Source of the DNA: Piper betle
Taxonomy: Eukaryota; Streptophyta; Magnoliopsida; Piperales; Piperaceae
Direction of reading: 5' to 3'
DNA: 64,000 nucleotides
Assembly: GCA_033002965.1 (NCBI GenBank)
Contig: JAURVB010014474.1
Location: forward strand, 248,001-312,000
Shown: piece by piece, positions 1-12,399 of the stretch
Numbering within the stretch: the first letter of the stretch is position 1
How the letters are laid out: every line of letters starts with the position of its first letter
Translations under genes and position numbers: made by a program
The notes under the pieces: generated by a model
What the model was told of the DNA's origin: nothing
The model's database searches: none
Seen by the model: the letters and a program-made list of their open reading frames with translations, nothing else

Positions 1-317
1 AAAATCCACTTCATGTTCATATAGGAATCCAGTTCGGAGCCACGCTTCTAAGCAGCTTTAATTGCTGCACCGGCAGAATGTGCTTTTAGTGTCAAAATAT
101 TCCCCTGATATTTACACGACAATTAACAAATGTTACTACAGTAAAAGTGCAAAGGCATCCAATTCATCTTCACAAAATTCTGTAAAACAAAGCAGCAAAC
201 GAGGAATAGCCATACCAGCAGCAGCAAACAAGCATTTCTTACATATGATGAGGTTTCCAAAGATGTAGATCAAGCCATGAAAATAAAAGATGTATTTGAT
301 TCTTTTGAGAGTTATAC

Positions 318-1588
318 CTTCCAAGAGGTTAATTGAACTCCAGGCCACTCTGTTCTAACACTGCTCTTCACTGACCTCCATGGCCTTTCTGCAATGTGTT
401 TAGCATCAAGAGTCGTTAAGAACAAGCTCCAATGTTTCGTCTAAATTATCATAATTCACACCCATCAATGGTGTTGGTTAATTTATTAGTAGCTAGTCGA
501 TGATTGATTAAATTAGCTAGTTTGCACTTGAACAAAGTTAACCACTATGACTAAATTGTTTCCAGTTTAAATTTGAATCATTTCCAGGACTTGTATTTGC
601 AACAATATGTAATTCTTTAATGCATACAAGTTCATGTACTTCTGATTTTGGATTTCAAAGCTAACTCGTATCTTTGAATAGAGTATTGCAAAATCTAAAT
701 TACTGGTATTGAATATGCCAAGAGGGAAGGGATATTGATGCAAGTAACACTCACTTTCGACGACTAAACCATGGTAGGTCATGAACAGAAAATTGTCCAA
801 TGGAGAAGTTTGTTAATTGCTCAAGCAGAACCTGCAAACAATGACAATGTTCAGGAGATGCTCAAGCAATCAAAATCTTCAGAATTTCCTCCCTGTTTTA
901 CAGTATCAGGTAGGCAATTTCATGAATGTTATAATATTTCTAGCAGTTAAAAGAAGTTCTTCTATGGTTTCTACCTGCTTGCCAACTGTGGTTTTGTCTG
1001 TCTTCCCTTTGAAAATTTTGTCAAGTACATAGGCAACACCATAAAGCTGCAGACAAAGTCTTGATTAGACCCAAATGAAAGTAAACGGGAACAGAGAGCA
1101 ACCGAAACTGCAAAGCTTAATTTTGTGTCAAATGTCCCTTTTTACAAGAACCCTCAAACAATCTTTAATTGTTGCCAAACAAATAGTCGACCAATTATTA
1201 CTGGACAAATCAATTCAAAAGCACACTGTTTAACAAAATAAAGAATGATAGTTTTCAAATCTCAACAAAACCATTATTTTGGTTTTGTAGCTGATCAGTT
1301 TATATTGAAATGATATACTAAGAAAAATAAAATACCATGCAAGAAGAAGCCTTCTAAGTTGGAGCCTACCTTATCCCAGAAATCTGCTGAGCGATTGCAT
1401 CACTGCAGCCCACCAGAGCACCTGCAGTAATTGACTGAAAAAAAAAAAACCAAAACAGATTGATCAAAAAAAACACACAAAAAAAGACACAGAACAACTG
1501 AACAAAGAAGACCAACCTTAGTTCGGATGGGATGGGTGTCAAGAAGCTCCAAATACTTGTTCCAAGCTTGACCAACAATCTGAGACAT
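318..1588 (-). pseudogene. PMP22: PMP22/Mpv17-family peroxisomal membrane protein, degraded and partial
   Basis: The family comprises small four-helix membrane proteins; the plant PMP22 branch sits in the peroxisomal membrane. Recognisable exons on the minus strand are 1588-1517 (start, MSQIVGQAWNKYLELL...), 1434-1370 (SITAGALVGCSDAIAQQISG), 1046-975 (LYGVAYVLDKIFKGK), 831-755 (VLLEQLT... then NFLFMTYHGLVVE) and 388-318 (KRPWRSVK...QLTSWK). Splice sites are GT-AG. Damage is visible: the stretch usually between the second and third exons (LQLRRLLLL-type helix and the GPFGHF loop) was not found, and the frame shifts by one extra base near 797-816 between VLLEQLT and NFLFM. The last exon, normally starting FWP and ending in NLKARS, was not convincingly found in bases 1-317 and may lie outside the window. 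Family assignment is firm; calling it a pseudogene rather than a misassembled gene is inference. Confidence 0.72.
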
Positions 1589-2484
1589 TTTCTACCTTCT
1601 ATTCTTCACAAACTCAACTGGGTCTGTGCTCAAATCCTTTGCAAGATTGTGAAGGTGCTGTTGAGAATCGAAGGAAGTGGTGAAGGAAAGTAGTAGTTAT
1701 AAGAGAGGGAAGTACGCCGGATTAGACTTCCAAAACACTAAGAAGGCTGCGTGACTGCATTAGTTAGTCTCTTATTAATTTGTATATATATATATATATA
1801 AATATATCATGCCTTAGTAAAAAAAAGGATATATAATATTTGTAGAGTTGCACTAAACCAATAGAATAGTTGATCAGGTGTTGGTGGGATCAAAACACTT
1901 TACACATGCTAATCCATTTTTTATAAAATCGTGAACTGCGTTTTCGCAACAGGTTTAGGTGCATTACATGTGAGGGCTGAATTTGTATAAGAAATCATAA
2001 TCATTTGGGACTTACATCATTATTTGATTAGCAAAAAAAACATATTTTAAACTTTCAATCAAATGAAGATGTAAAACTTGGTCTAATTGACGTGTAAAAA
2101 ATTTAGAAAATATGATTTATGTTAAATGATGGTCTTTATATAGCAGATTTAAACAAAAAAGTAATAATTTTGCTATTTCAAACATTCTATTTCAATTCCC
2201 ACTAACCCAATACACGGAATTAGCACCCAAAAAGAGAAGGTCATGACCAAACACTTTACACATGCATTCTCCTTTTTTGCAAAATCGTGAATTACGTTAT
2301 GACTACAACATATTCCAGGAGGTGAGAGACAATACACAAGCAAGGTACACAACGCAACTCACATGGATAAACAGTCTACAAAGAGAAATAAAAGTATCAG
2401 GATTACAAAATAGATTGATGGTAGAAGAACATAAAGATTAATACGAGAGAGAATCTCGAAAACATCATCAATATTAGAAATAGT
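1589..2484. other. Intergenic, AT-rich
   Basis: Between the PMP22-like start and the LEA gene I see only AT-rich DNA with a short (TA)n run at about 1780-1800. The minus-strand promoter of the PMP22-like gene should lie in the first few hundred bases, but no convincing element was picked out. The part next to 2484 should include the 3' UTR of the LEA gene. Confidence 0.5.
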
Positions 2485-3196
2485 TTAAACAGGTCCAGAG
2501 CTCTTGGTGTTCATGGAACGCTTGACGGTCTCGGCCGTGCCCTTGGCCGGTTCCTTGGCCCCTTCGGCCTCTCCCACCACTGCTTCTTTTATGTTATGGG
2601 TAGCCTGTTTTGTGTTCTCCCATGCTTCTTTTGCCGTTTGCTTGGCTTTCTCGCCGGTGTCCTTCGCCACCTCCGTCACCTTGCTTGCAGCCTCTTTCGT
2701 CTTCTGCACCACCTGCTCACATTTATACCCAAACATTTATCCTTTTATAAAAAAATTAAATCAATTTAACCATGTTAATTTACTTTCTTCTAGTACAGAT
2801 TGAAATTAAAAAATATATGTATAATTAATCACCTTGTCAGTTACATCTTCGGCAGCCTTCTTCACATCCGTGGACTCTTGCCTGATTGCATTCTGTGATG
2901 CTTGGTAAGTTTTGCCCGCTTCTTGCTGAAAACTCGCCTGTCCATATATACAATCATGAGACGTTTATAAGAAAGGCATGATAAATAACTTTGCACCGAA
3001 AAACAAAAATGTTAACTATCGTGGCACATAAGTTTTAGACACTAAATGGTAACAATACTTGCAAAGGCCTCGTCGCGGCACCCGCATAAAACCTAGTGTT
3101 CTTAGCAGCCGAAACTCGCGTCGAAATGGCCGAACCGAAGCTACCAAGCTTGGGAACAGCGCCGGCTTGCAAAACCATGGGCATGCTGGCTGCCAT
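2485..3196 (-). CDS. LEA (late embryogenesis abundant) group 3-type protein
   Basis: Three exons, 3196-3059, 2937-2833 and 2712-2485, join with GT-AG introns, all phase 0, to give an intact 156-residue protein. The N-terminal 46 residues (MAASMPMVLQAGAVPKLGSF..., rich in Ser, Ala, Arg and without acidic residues) look like an organelle transit peptide. The rest is hydrophilic, Lys/Glu/Ala/Thr-rich and predicted helical, with 11-residue-type repeats such as AKDTGEKAKQTAKEAWENTK, typical of LEA_4/group 3 proteins that stabilise membranes and proteins during desiccation. The start is the first ATG of a frame running cleanly into the first splice site. A TATA-like ATTTAAATAT lies about 70 bases upstream and an ACGTG core about 110 bases upstream. 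The organelle (mitochondrion or plastid) cannot be told from sequence alone. Confidence 0.88.
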
Positions 3197-3307
3197 TGTA
3201 TCTTGCTATTGGTGCGGAACTTTCTCTGAGAAAAAGTGGGAATGGGGATGGGAAGAGGTTCATATTTAAATCAAGAATGGCGCCTCTAACTCGGACGAGT
3301 TCCATGG

Positions 3308-3312
3308 ACGTG
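3308..3312. promoter_or_regulatory. Candidate ABRE (ACGTG core) upstream of the LEA gene
   Basis: GACGTGGG lies about 112 bases upstream of the LEA start codon. ACGTG cores bound by bZIP ABF/AREB factors are the usual abscisic acid response element of LEA genes. A five-base core can occur by chance, so only its position and gene type support it. Confidence 0.4.
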
Positions 3313-3329
3313 GGTGAACTAGAAGTTGG

Positions 3330-5300
3330 TTGCTAGAAGATAGGTTTTACATACAGTTGGTTGGATTTCCGGTGGTCATTCTCTGATCATTGACCCCCTC
3401 ATGCCTCATAAACTGCTTCTTGGCCTCTTGTTCATTTGTTTCTTTCGTTGGATGGTTATTATTTGTTTATTTGTCTATGATTTTTAGTATTGTCATGGTT
3501 ATTGATCATGCCTACTGTAAATGAAACATGTGATTAAATTTATATTATGAGGTGAATGAAAAAGGAGGGCCAATAGATTACATTAGATTGACATAAATAA
3601 TAATCTTAACCACTTGTAAAGTTGTGTTTGGGAGGGGAATGTTATGAGGAATGTACCATTTTTAAAAATTGTGTTGGGAATTATGCGGAATATCAGATCT
3701 GGTTCTCAATGAATGGCCATCGGTTTGTATGGCGTTTATATATGATATGAAAAATGCCATAAGATGTTAGTCATGTGCTTGACAAACGGCACTTTCTCCA
3801 AAGTAATATGTTAATGTTAGCAGGCTAAAACATGGACAGAAATGATAACCAAAATAAATTCATAAGGATACTTTAGAGGGGACGTAAGTAGTGTAAATGA
3901 AATAAAAAATTTAAAATAGTTAATCTTATTAAAAGTAGTTATATTTGATTTATTTTATATTAAATGTAATATTAAATTAATTATTTTGTATATAAACTAA
4001 GTATAATATTACATCCATGCAAGGCTATAAAATTATCATGATTACTTTAAATGACCTACGCATATTCTATCATACGAGAACAAAAATGAAAAATCTTTTT
4101 GCACGTGAGCGAGCACATTGGTAGGCCACTTGAAAGTAATTATAATTAATTTGAACGTAAAATATATTATAAAAGTCACTAACTTTTCTTAGAAGTATAT
4201 TAAACATATGCTAAATTTTTTACAAATTTTCACGTCATTTACGTCTCTTTCGTAGTAAATAAAGAGGACCTAAATTATTTTTACATGTCTCAGCATCTAC
4301 TTTCGCCTTATCTCAATTTACATCGGGCCGGGGGAAGAGATTTTATTTTCCCTAATTCATTGAATTTTATGTTCAGCTGGATGTCAAAAACACCCTTGCA
4401 CCCTTGTGGAGAGAGGCAAGGTGACGAGCATGCCCTTCCTCGTAATGTGGAATAAAAATGAGAGAAAATGCTATGAAGTATATACGATTGTTTATTGGAC
4501 TTTAATGTAATTATCAAATACAAACGACGAATCTCTCTCTTTTTCCAATCAACTTCAAAAATTAAGATGCTTGAACAAAATGGATAATCTGTTAGTACTG
4601 TAATTGTACATTTTAAATGGTGCAACCGAATTAATTCACAGAATAGACGATATTTCTAAACCTTGTAATGCGCGGATACGATTACTTATGCCGTCACAAG
4701 TTAGTAAAGTACAATCATATAAATGAATCCATATAGGCAACAATATAAAATATGCCAAGGTCATGTTTTGTGCTCAAATAAAATTACACAAGTCGATTAT
4801 GACTACTTAATTACCATCACCATCCTATGATCTTGGTCACAAAGAATTCAATAATTCAGTCACTATCAGAGGTGATTTTCATAAAAATTGCTGAAAGACT
4901 TCACAAGGACTATTGAAATAATAATACAATTGGAACAATAACAAAAGATCAGATCAATCACCTTATCTGCACTGTGAACATGAAGGTATGTAGAGTAATG
5001 CAGTATTATAAAGCCCCCATACATGATCCTTATGAATCAAGTCAGTTCAGAATTACATTGAACTATCAATCCTTAGTATAGCCACAACTGATTATGATAT
5101 ACACGATCTAGTTACAGATGCCTAATTTTTATTATGTCAACCATGATGTCCTAATTGGAGTTAAGATAATATGCCATCCAAAGGCAGCAGCAGAAAGAAA
5201 CATGAAAATTTCATTTTGCATAAATTATCTGAAAAGCAAGCACTACTATACTACTATATATTGACCAATCAATCTAATAGCGCTCCAACATCCTCAACCT
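3330..5300. other. Intergenic, AT-rich, no gene recognised
   Basis: About 2 kb between the LEA promoter and the 3' end of the LEUNIG-type gene. Reading frames here are short and lack family motifs or splice-consistent exons. The right-hand end (about 4900-5359) probably contains the 3' UTR of the downstream minus-strand gene. Confidence 0.5.
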
Positions 5301-5359
5301 AAGACTCGCCGGCGCAGAAAAAAGATCACCAATCTTGTCATCCTTCACAACTCAGTTAT

Positions 5360-8300
5360 TTACTTCCACAGCTTTACTGTTTTATCATGGCTAGCAGAGG
5401 CAACCATCCCATTAACTGGGGACTCGGCCAGTCCAGCAATCAGTGCATCGTGTGCCTTCATTGTCATGGTTTTGTTATCAGCAATGTTCCACAACTCCAA
5501 ATTCTGCATGAAAAATATTAATGTGCAACAAATAAAAGATGTAAAACTATCAATCAAGGATTGTGGTTCTATGAAAGTGTGAATAGTACTTCGCAAATGT
5601 ACCTGATAGCCTCCAATAATTAAGAGTGTCCGATGAGTTGGATGGAAGATGCATGAATGAAACTTGTTTCCACTGGAGGTTAGTTCATGAATGCACTTTT
5701 CTCCAGACTTGAGCGACCACACCCTCACTGACTCATGGCTCACAGATGCAAGAAAATCACCATTTGCATCCCAGCAAACAGAATTTACTTCTGAATTGTG
5801 CCCCTGATTGAAATGTACACTTTGTCATTAGGTGCTTGGTTAGACAATATAGGGTATGGCATTTGATACATTTTCTTGTCTCAAAAACAAATTTTTACAA
5901 GTCCAAGACACGCTGAAAACTGATCATCCTTTCATAGTGATACCTACAGATATTTTCCACTAAAATAAAGATGACTATACCTGTAGGGTGAGAACTTGCC
6001 TATCTTTCTCAACTTCAAAAAGGGTCACCACATTTTCGGAGGCAGCAGCCAGAAACTGTCCATTTCTCGGCTGGAACCTAATCTGTGCAGTTCCACCCTG
6101 TGCCCATCGTATTATTAAATTAACAAAAAATAGAAAGGCATATCAAACAAATGAGCAGTAGTACTCGTTTAGTCTACAAGTTCAGAAATCAACCTTTAAA
6201 ACACGCACACTTGTATGTTGGTTGATATTCCAATAGCGTATTTCACCATTACCATCACAAGAGCAAAATAGATCTGTTCTTTTGGGATGGAAATCTAGTG
6301 ACATCACATGGGAGTTGTGTCCAGTATACGTATGTAAAGAGTAACTGGGCTGCAAATATGGAATGAGGATCCAGATCGAATCAGTAAACTACTTGCTTTC
6401 CCATTACAAAAATATAATGCAAACCTGATCTAGACAAAAACAAGCCATTGGATATTGATATAATATCATTGATATTTACTGCCTTACAACTGGGACCTTG
6501 AAATAGAAATGCAAATTTGTGCAGCTTGCGCCTTTTCTATAGACTTCTATCATTTGTTCAATAAATATTATCAAATTTTATCTCGGGAAAACAGTTACAG
6601 GAGTTAACTTCAAATGTTATCTTTAATTCTTATGGCAGTTACATGTTCACTCTCAGGCCATGTTACCGTACACAGAAGAAATAGTGCAAGGACTTAGAAA
6701 GCATACTTCTGCTGCATTCCACAAACGCACAGTTCCATCAAATGAAGATGTTGCAAGCTGCGTTGAATTTGGCCTAAACCGTATATCTGTAATAATCATA
6801 GTGTGCTCTTCCTTTGTACTCGCCGTGTCTAGTGAATCCAACTTCCAAAGCACAGCCTAGACATGAAAGCAAACTTTCAAAAAGGCGTACAACTTATTCC
6901 ACTGGATTTCAAGGAGCAGATTAGTATACAAACAAATTGCCTTTTTTTCATGTCCAGCACTTGCTAAGAGTTTCCCATCAGAGGAAAAATGGCAGCAGAC
7001 AACTTTCCCATTGCTATTTCGAATGCTATATTCACTGAAAGTAAAGCCTGTCACCCAAGGCACCAATTAATTCAACAACATATCACATGTCATTCGAAAC
7101 ATTAAAAACAGCATATCAAAAAGATCTTTTCATGCCTTTAGAAGATTCAGCAATATGCTCTGCTGAATTTCTTTTGAAATTGACCAAAGGTTCCCTTGCA
7201 TCACCATCATCTTGAGTTAAAAAAGATTCAACATTTTCATCAAATGAACCAACATCTCCAAAGCGATCCAAGTCATCCTGCCATACGTAATGTCAACCAT
7301 GGAAAAGACAAAACGTCCATATTAAGAATATAAAGAGCCATGAAAGATTGTATTAATCAATAAAGAAAAAACTACCAGCTGATTGGAAGATGATGCTAGT
7401 CCATTAGTCCCTTCTGGACCATGCATCCCTGGGGTTTTAGAAAAACTGTTTACATGAGGCAATGTTCCGACCATTGGCACTGCATCACCAGGTGTATGGG
7501 TTGAAGGTGTTGACGGTGGAGAATTGCCAGTAGGACCAACAGTATTTCCAGTACCAGTACTGTTTGCGGGGCCAGAGGAATTAGCCTGCTTTCTCTTCCG
7601 GTTATTCTGTAACTGTATGAAGTAGATAACCAGAAAACAGATACTTAAGCAAGGGGGAAAAACAAAACCACAGTACAACTAAAAATATGTATAAAAAGTG
7701 GAAAACAGAAAAATTTTATCAATGACAACACAATTTTACAGCATCATCTAGACCTTGTTCCAAATAGGTTGGGTAGAAGTCATGAATTCTGTATCACTTA
7801 TATATTGATTTCACATCCAAATCGATGACATAAAACCTATATCAGGATAAAATGGCATGCTTTAACATCGGATGCTCTCCCTGATGCAATCTTTGAAAGG
7901 AGGAATTATGAATGAAGATTTGACATCAGTGTCATCACACATCTGTACAAACTATAGGGCAGACTTCATGATATGTTGTTTGCGTGAGGATGATTAATAA
8001 GCAAGGAGAGAGATACAACAAGAAAGAAAGAAGCTATCAGCTTGAAGAACAAACAAGGCCAGTAATTCTTGTGAAGCTCTGAGTAGCTTTAAATTTTGCA
8101 CTTAAAAGTTACAACTTTTAACTATATAAGGTCATGCCTAGCTGAACTACTACCTGCTGCAGATGCTGTTGCTGAATCTGGTCATGTTGTTGGGCAGCGG
8201 ACTGCTGAATCTGGGCCATTTTCATCTGTTTATATTTCCATCAAGATTATATTAATAACACAAAGCAATGACTAAAAGAAACCTTAAATCACAAAACTAT

Positions 8301-11300
8301 TAAGGACCAGTACCAGCATTCTGCCATAATACTATATACAGTTAACGCAAAACTGCAGGATGAAATCGTCAAAAACTGGTTGGTTGGAACATTATATTAT
8401 TGTTTTCACACCAGCGCACAAAAACTTGTGCATTCGTAAATGAGAATATACAGCTGCTCAATGCACAATCTTGACTAAAATGTACACTCCAAAAATAGAT
8501 GGTCCCAAAATAAATGAAAAATTTTACCTTCATGACATATTCAGCCTGCTCCTGTGCTGAAACTCTCACTTTTGGTGAGCTTGATTGAATAGGTGATCCA
8601 GTAGATCCATCAGCTCCAGATGGTTGGCCTTCTTTCCCATTCAAGCTATTCCTAACCAAACCCTTTAATTTACGTGGATCCATTTCGACATAGTTGGGTG
8701 AGCTGGCCAAGTTTCCCTGTGCTTGGGCTTGAGCTTGAATGAGTAATTGTTGTTGTTGTTGCTGCGACATAACCAGCTGAAACTGATTTGGAGATTGCAT
8801 GAACTGGTTCTGCATTTGTGGGCATAAATTTGGACGTAGATGATCAATACCCTGCTACACAAAGCCAAAATAAGAACATGCCAAGCCATAAAAAAGGGAA
8901 AAAATAAGGCTAAAAGTGAATATGTATTTGTGTAGGACTTACAGTCAATGGCCAACCCTTCAAAGGAAGGCCGCTGGGACCCTGATTTATTCCTGTAGCA
9001 AACATGTACAAGCAAATAAAGGGAATGCCATCAAATAATATTAGTTGCACTTTTATTTTATATGGCAAAAAAATTAGGTCATTGTTCATAAATGCAAACT
9101 TCCATTTGAAATAATGTTCGCAAGGTAATAAACTTTCACAAAGTAAATTGCCAATATTAGTAATGAACAGCCCAAGGGTAAACTGATGGGCCAAACTATC
9201 CCTTCAAAATGATTAACCTAAGTTAATTCCATAAGCACACCCCCACTAATATATTGAATCCTACCCAAGTAGGAATTGGATGTTGGATTGATTTTGTGAA
9301 ATCTTACAATCTACACCCCTCTAGAAAATTTCGTCTACAAAATTCCTTATCTAGGCCCATAGGGCTAATCCATGTACACTCCACCCTACCATCTATTACG
9401 GTTTTGGGACGGCTCTGATACCATCTCTAATTGACTTGACCTAAGCGCAAACTGATTGGCCAAGTCATCTCTTCAAAATGGTTGACCCAAGTTGAACATC
9501 TATGTGTACATCCCCAATAATATAATAGATCTTACTCCGATAGGTATTAAGATATTATACTAATGCTGTGTGATCTTCCAGAAGAATATTCACCCTAGCA
9601 TTCAATAAAAGTGAGTGGCTTTAATTCAAAAATTGAAGACTAAATTGAGTATCAAAGAGCCGGTGCAAATGTCACTACTTTAACACGAGACAAATATTCT
9701 CTTCAAAAATGGTTTGTGAATGACTCTAAATTTTTATCACATGTTCAAAGATATTGTCCTTTTGTGATAATAAAATCAGATGGTTTCAAAATATACTTTT
9801 TTTTAAAAATGTATAAAAGCAAAGAACCATTTCACCTACTCGATTACGTTCTACCCCAATTGTTTCCTCTCACTTCAAAAGTAAGCTAACTTCTCTTACT
9901 TAAGTGTAAGATATTGTCTGTTAGAAGCTCTACTATTGTTCATTAATGATAATTTGCCACTTACATGACCCTCGGTCTTAAAATTTCACTTAAACTCTAT
10001 ATGCTAATACTTAATAATTTCTGCAAGTTATGAATTTTGTTCCCACTCAAGGATGGAACCTTAATCAGCAAAAGCCACAAATGATCTCCTTATCCCAAGA
10101 TAGAGCATTCTTTCTACTAACTGTCAGTGTTCGACAAACATTTACCTGCGGCTGCCAACCCAGATTTTGATTGCATAACTCCTGGTCCATATATAGATAC
10201 TGGATCCAAAGGCAATGGTCTCTGTGTTACACCTAACTTGATGTCCCCTTTAATATCCTAAAATAGCAAGAGAAGAAAATGAAATGAAGTTTATTCAAGA
10301 TAGAAAAAAATAAAACAAAATTCAAGATACTCACAGTTGTTGGTTGCGTTTGTCCCTGAATCTGCTGCAATGCCACCGATGTGCTTCCTGGATTACTCTG
10401 AACTAACTGGCTGCATCAACATTCAAAAAAGTTAAATAGCTTTCATCAAGGAAAAAAGACTTGATTCACTCCTTTCAAGAGGTCAAGTCTGAATAAAGAT
10501 GAACCCTACCATGGCTCAACAAGACTCAAGTGGGGAAAAGTAGTCTAAGGCTAAAAATTACCCTGGTTGACCAGTTGCTGCTGATTTTAGAAGGGATATT
10601 CTACTAACATCAAGTAGGTGAGAAGGATCTGAATCCATTGCATGTGGAAGCTTCATCTGTTCTTCATACATTTTAGCAGCAAGAACACTCGCAGTTGACT
10701 GACCCAACATTCCTTCAGAATTCACAGTGCTAACTGGGCTGCTTAGAGAGGAGTGTGACCCATCTCTATGCTGCAACTGAGCACGTCGTTGTTGCATCAG
10801 CTGTAATTGTTGCAATTCTAACCGTTGATGCTCCCTAGCTTTCATTTGTTGTGTCTGCTTATAGTTGGTGTATAAAATGCTTACATAATTAGATGCTCTT
10901 CAATGCAAAACCTCAACAATTAGGACAGCCATTCAAAAAGCTCAAAACAACAGTACCTCTAAATAGGCTGCTGCAACCTCAGAATGTTTCTCGTTCGACC
11001 TTGAAATAAAAATATCCCAAAAGACAGACCACCACTCAAAGAGGAATCCCCCTGGGGCATCAATTGCTGCAAAGTAAAGTTGAACATTACTCCTCCAGAA
11101 CATCATCTGAAGCATAAATCATCCAAGCTAAAGCATTACAAGTGTAATTCAACCTTTATCTAGCATTCTGAGTGACTACCTCATGATATCAGCTTCTAGT
11201 GTAATGCATTATTAATAAACTTCAACCAAGCCAAACCTCTAAGAATATGATAGAATTACGCAGAAAAAACACAAAGTTTCCCGAGAAAATAAATTGTAGC

Positions 11301-11820
11301 AGAAATGAACTGCAATTCTGTGGGGTCAAGTGACGAAACAATGAAGATAGATGTTAGAACTCATCCACTTGAATGACACAGACAGAATTGATACAATAAA
11401 CACCATTGTAATAATTATTAACCAGCTCGAAATGGCTCCAAAATTGTCGTACGCGCGCATACCACGTCCTGAACGCCAAAAAAATCCCATATCTCCCTTT
11501 GCATACCTACTGGATCAGTCGAAATCTTCCCCTCATTCATGAAGGCTTTTGCCGAAGCGTGCAGGTTTCTTTTAATCAAGTAATCATAGATATATACATC
11601 CAGCCTGACAACAAACGAAAGCATTCAATAATCAATCCCCACTCCAAAAAACTTTTTTTGAAACAAAAGAAATAATTGCATACAAAACTGCGCTATTTTT
11701 ACTCTCGCTCAATCAGGATCCTGAAAAATCTAGGCACCAGCTAAAACATACAAGCTTCGTCTTCAAAGTTCAAAAGCTCCGTACTCACATTTTATCAGCT
11801 TCCCAGTTGCTCTGCGCCAT
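5360..11820 (-). CDS. LUH: LEUNIG_HOMOLOG-like Gro/Tup1-type transcriptional corepressor
   Basis: Seventeen coding exons: 11820-11789, 11604-11507, 11066-10957, 10854-10562, 10410-10335, 10257-10146, 8992-8943, 8851-8528, 8225-8154, 7612-7376, 7277-7136, 7047-6941, 6856-6707, 6349-6194, 6097-5981, 5803-5603, 5503-5360. They join without any frame break to 806 residues, close to Arabidopsis LUH (about 790) and shorter than LUG (about 930). The N terminus is the LUFS domain with LisH ([10 protein letters not shown]..., [29 protein letters not shown]), which recruits SEUSS-type adaptors. A Gln-rich middle follows (about residues 80-390), then a basic patch NNRKRKQ and seven-type WD40 repeats from about residue 505 to the end (for example [17 protein letters not shown]). 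Known role of the family: nuclear repression of floral, polarity and mucilage genes with histone deacetylases. Two introns use GC donors (after 7136 and 6941). The product looks fully functional. Confidence 0.95.
9165..9590 (-). mobile_element. TRIM-like miniature LTR element in a LUH intron
   Basis: Inside the 1.15-kb intron 9942-free segment between coding exons six and seven, two diverged direct repeats (about 9165-9318 and 9427-9590) share blocks such as AAACTGAT.GGCCAA and CTTCAAAATG.TT. Between them is only about 110 bp. On the minus strand the right repeat is followed at 9423-9411 by TGGTATCAGAGCC, the standard primer binding site complementary to initiator tRNA-Met, and a purine tract AGAGGGGTG (about 9317-9325) precedes the left repeat. 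This repeat/primer site/purine tract order with no coding capacity is the definition of a TRIM. The exact ends are uncertain because the repeats have diverged, and I could not identify a target duplication. Confidence 0.6.
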
Positions 11821-12117
11821 TCCTTCCACTCGATCGAACTAGATCACCTGCCAATCACATAAAACATCAACATCAAACCGGAAATTCCACAAAAATTCCT
11901 ACTCAAACACGCCGAAATCTCCCATCAACGGACCTCCGAGATCAAGATCAATAGCCACAGCCGACATTACCCAACCCCAAACTCCCCCAAAAAAACCGCG
12001 ATCCGAACACTCCCAACCACCACAATTCCACCTCCAACAACACCCATTTGCCGGAATCCACCGGAGCAAACCCCAAAACACCACCAAATTGAGCAAAAAA
12101 AGCACCAAATCACTCAC

Positions 12118-12330
12118 CGAAACTTGGCGATTCCCCCGAGCGCAATTCTACTATTGGGGAGCTCGATCTTGCATGGAATTAAAAAAAAAGCAAAAAGAAA
12201 AAAGCTACGAACAGTTCGGCCGGAAGGAATACGGGTGAAGTCGGGGAACGAGCGAGAATTCCGGGAGAGGGAGAGGAGCGAGATCACCGGCGTCGGAGTC
12301 GGGGGCCACATCGAAGAGCTTCGTCGGGGG
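12118..12330 (-). promoter_or_regulatory. Probable LUH 5' UTR exon and proximal promoter
   Basis: A minus-strand donor CG|GTGAGT at about 12117 and an acceptor GGCAG at about 11850, just before the LUH start codon, indicate an intron in the 5' leader; the GC-richer stretch 12118-12330 would be the leader exon. Upstream, 12359-12373 carries ACGTCA and a palindromic G-box CACGTG (12368-12373). The transcription start cannot be fixed from sequence alone. Confidence 0.5.
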
Positions 12331-12399
12331 GCGGACGATCAAGCAACCCAATCTCAGGCCACGTCAGCACGTGCTCGAGCCGACGTACGTAGCGAGAGT

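Noticed and set aside
4308..4625. Minus-strand frame of 105 residues
   Set aside because: No domain, no neighbouring exons, low-complexity AT-rich context; chance frame.
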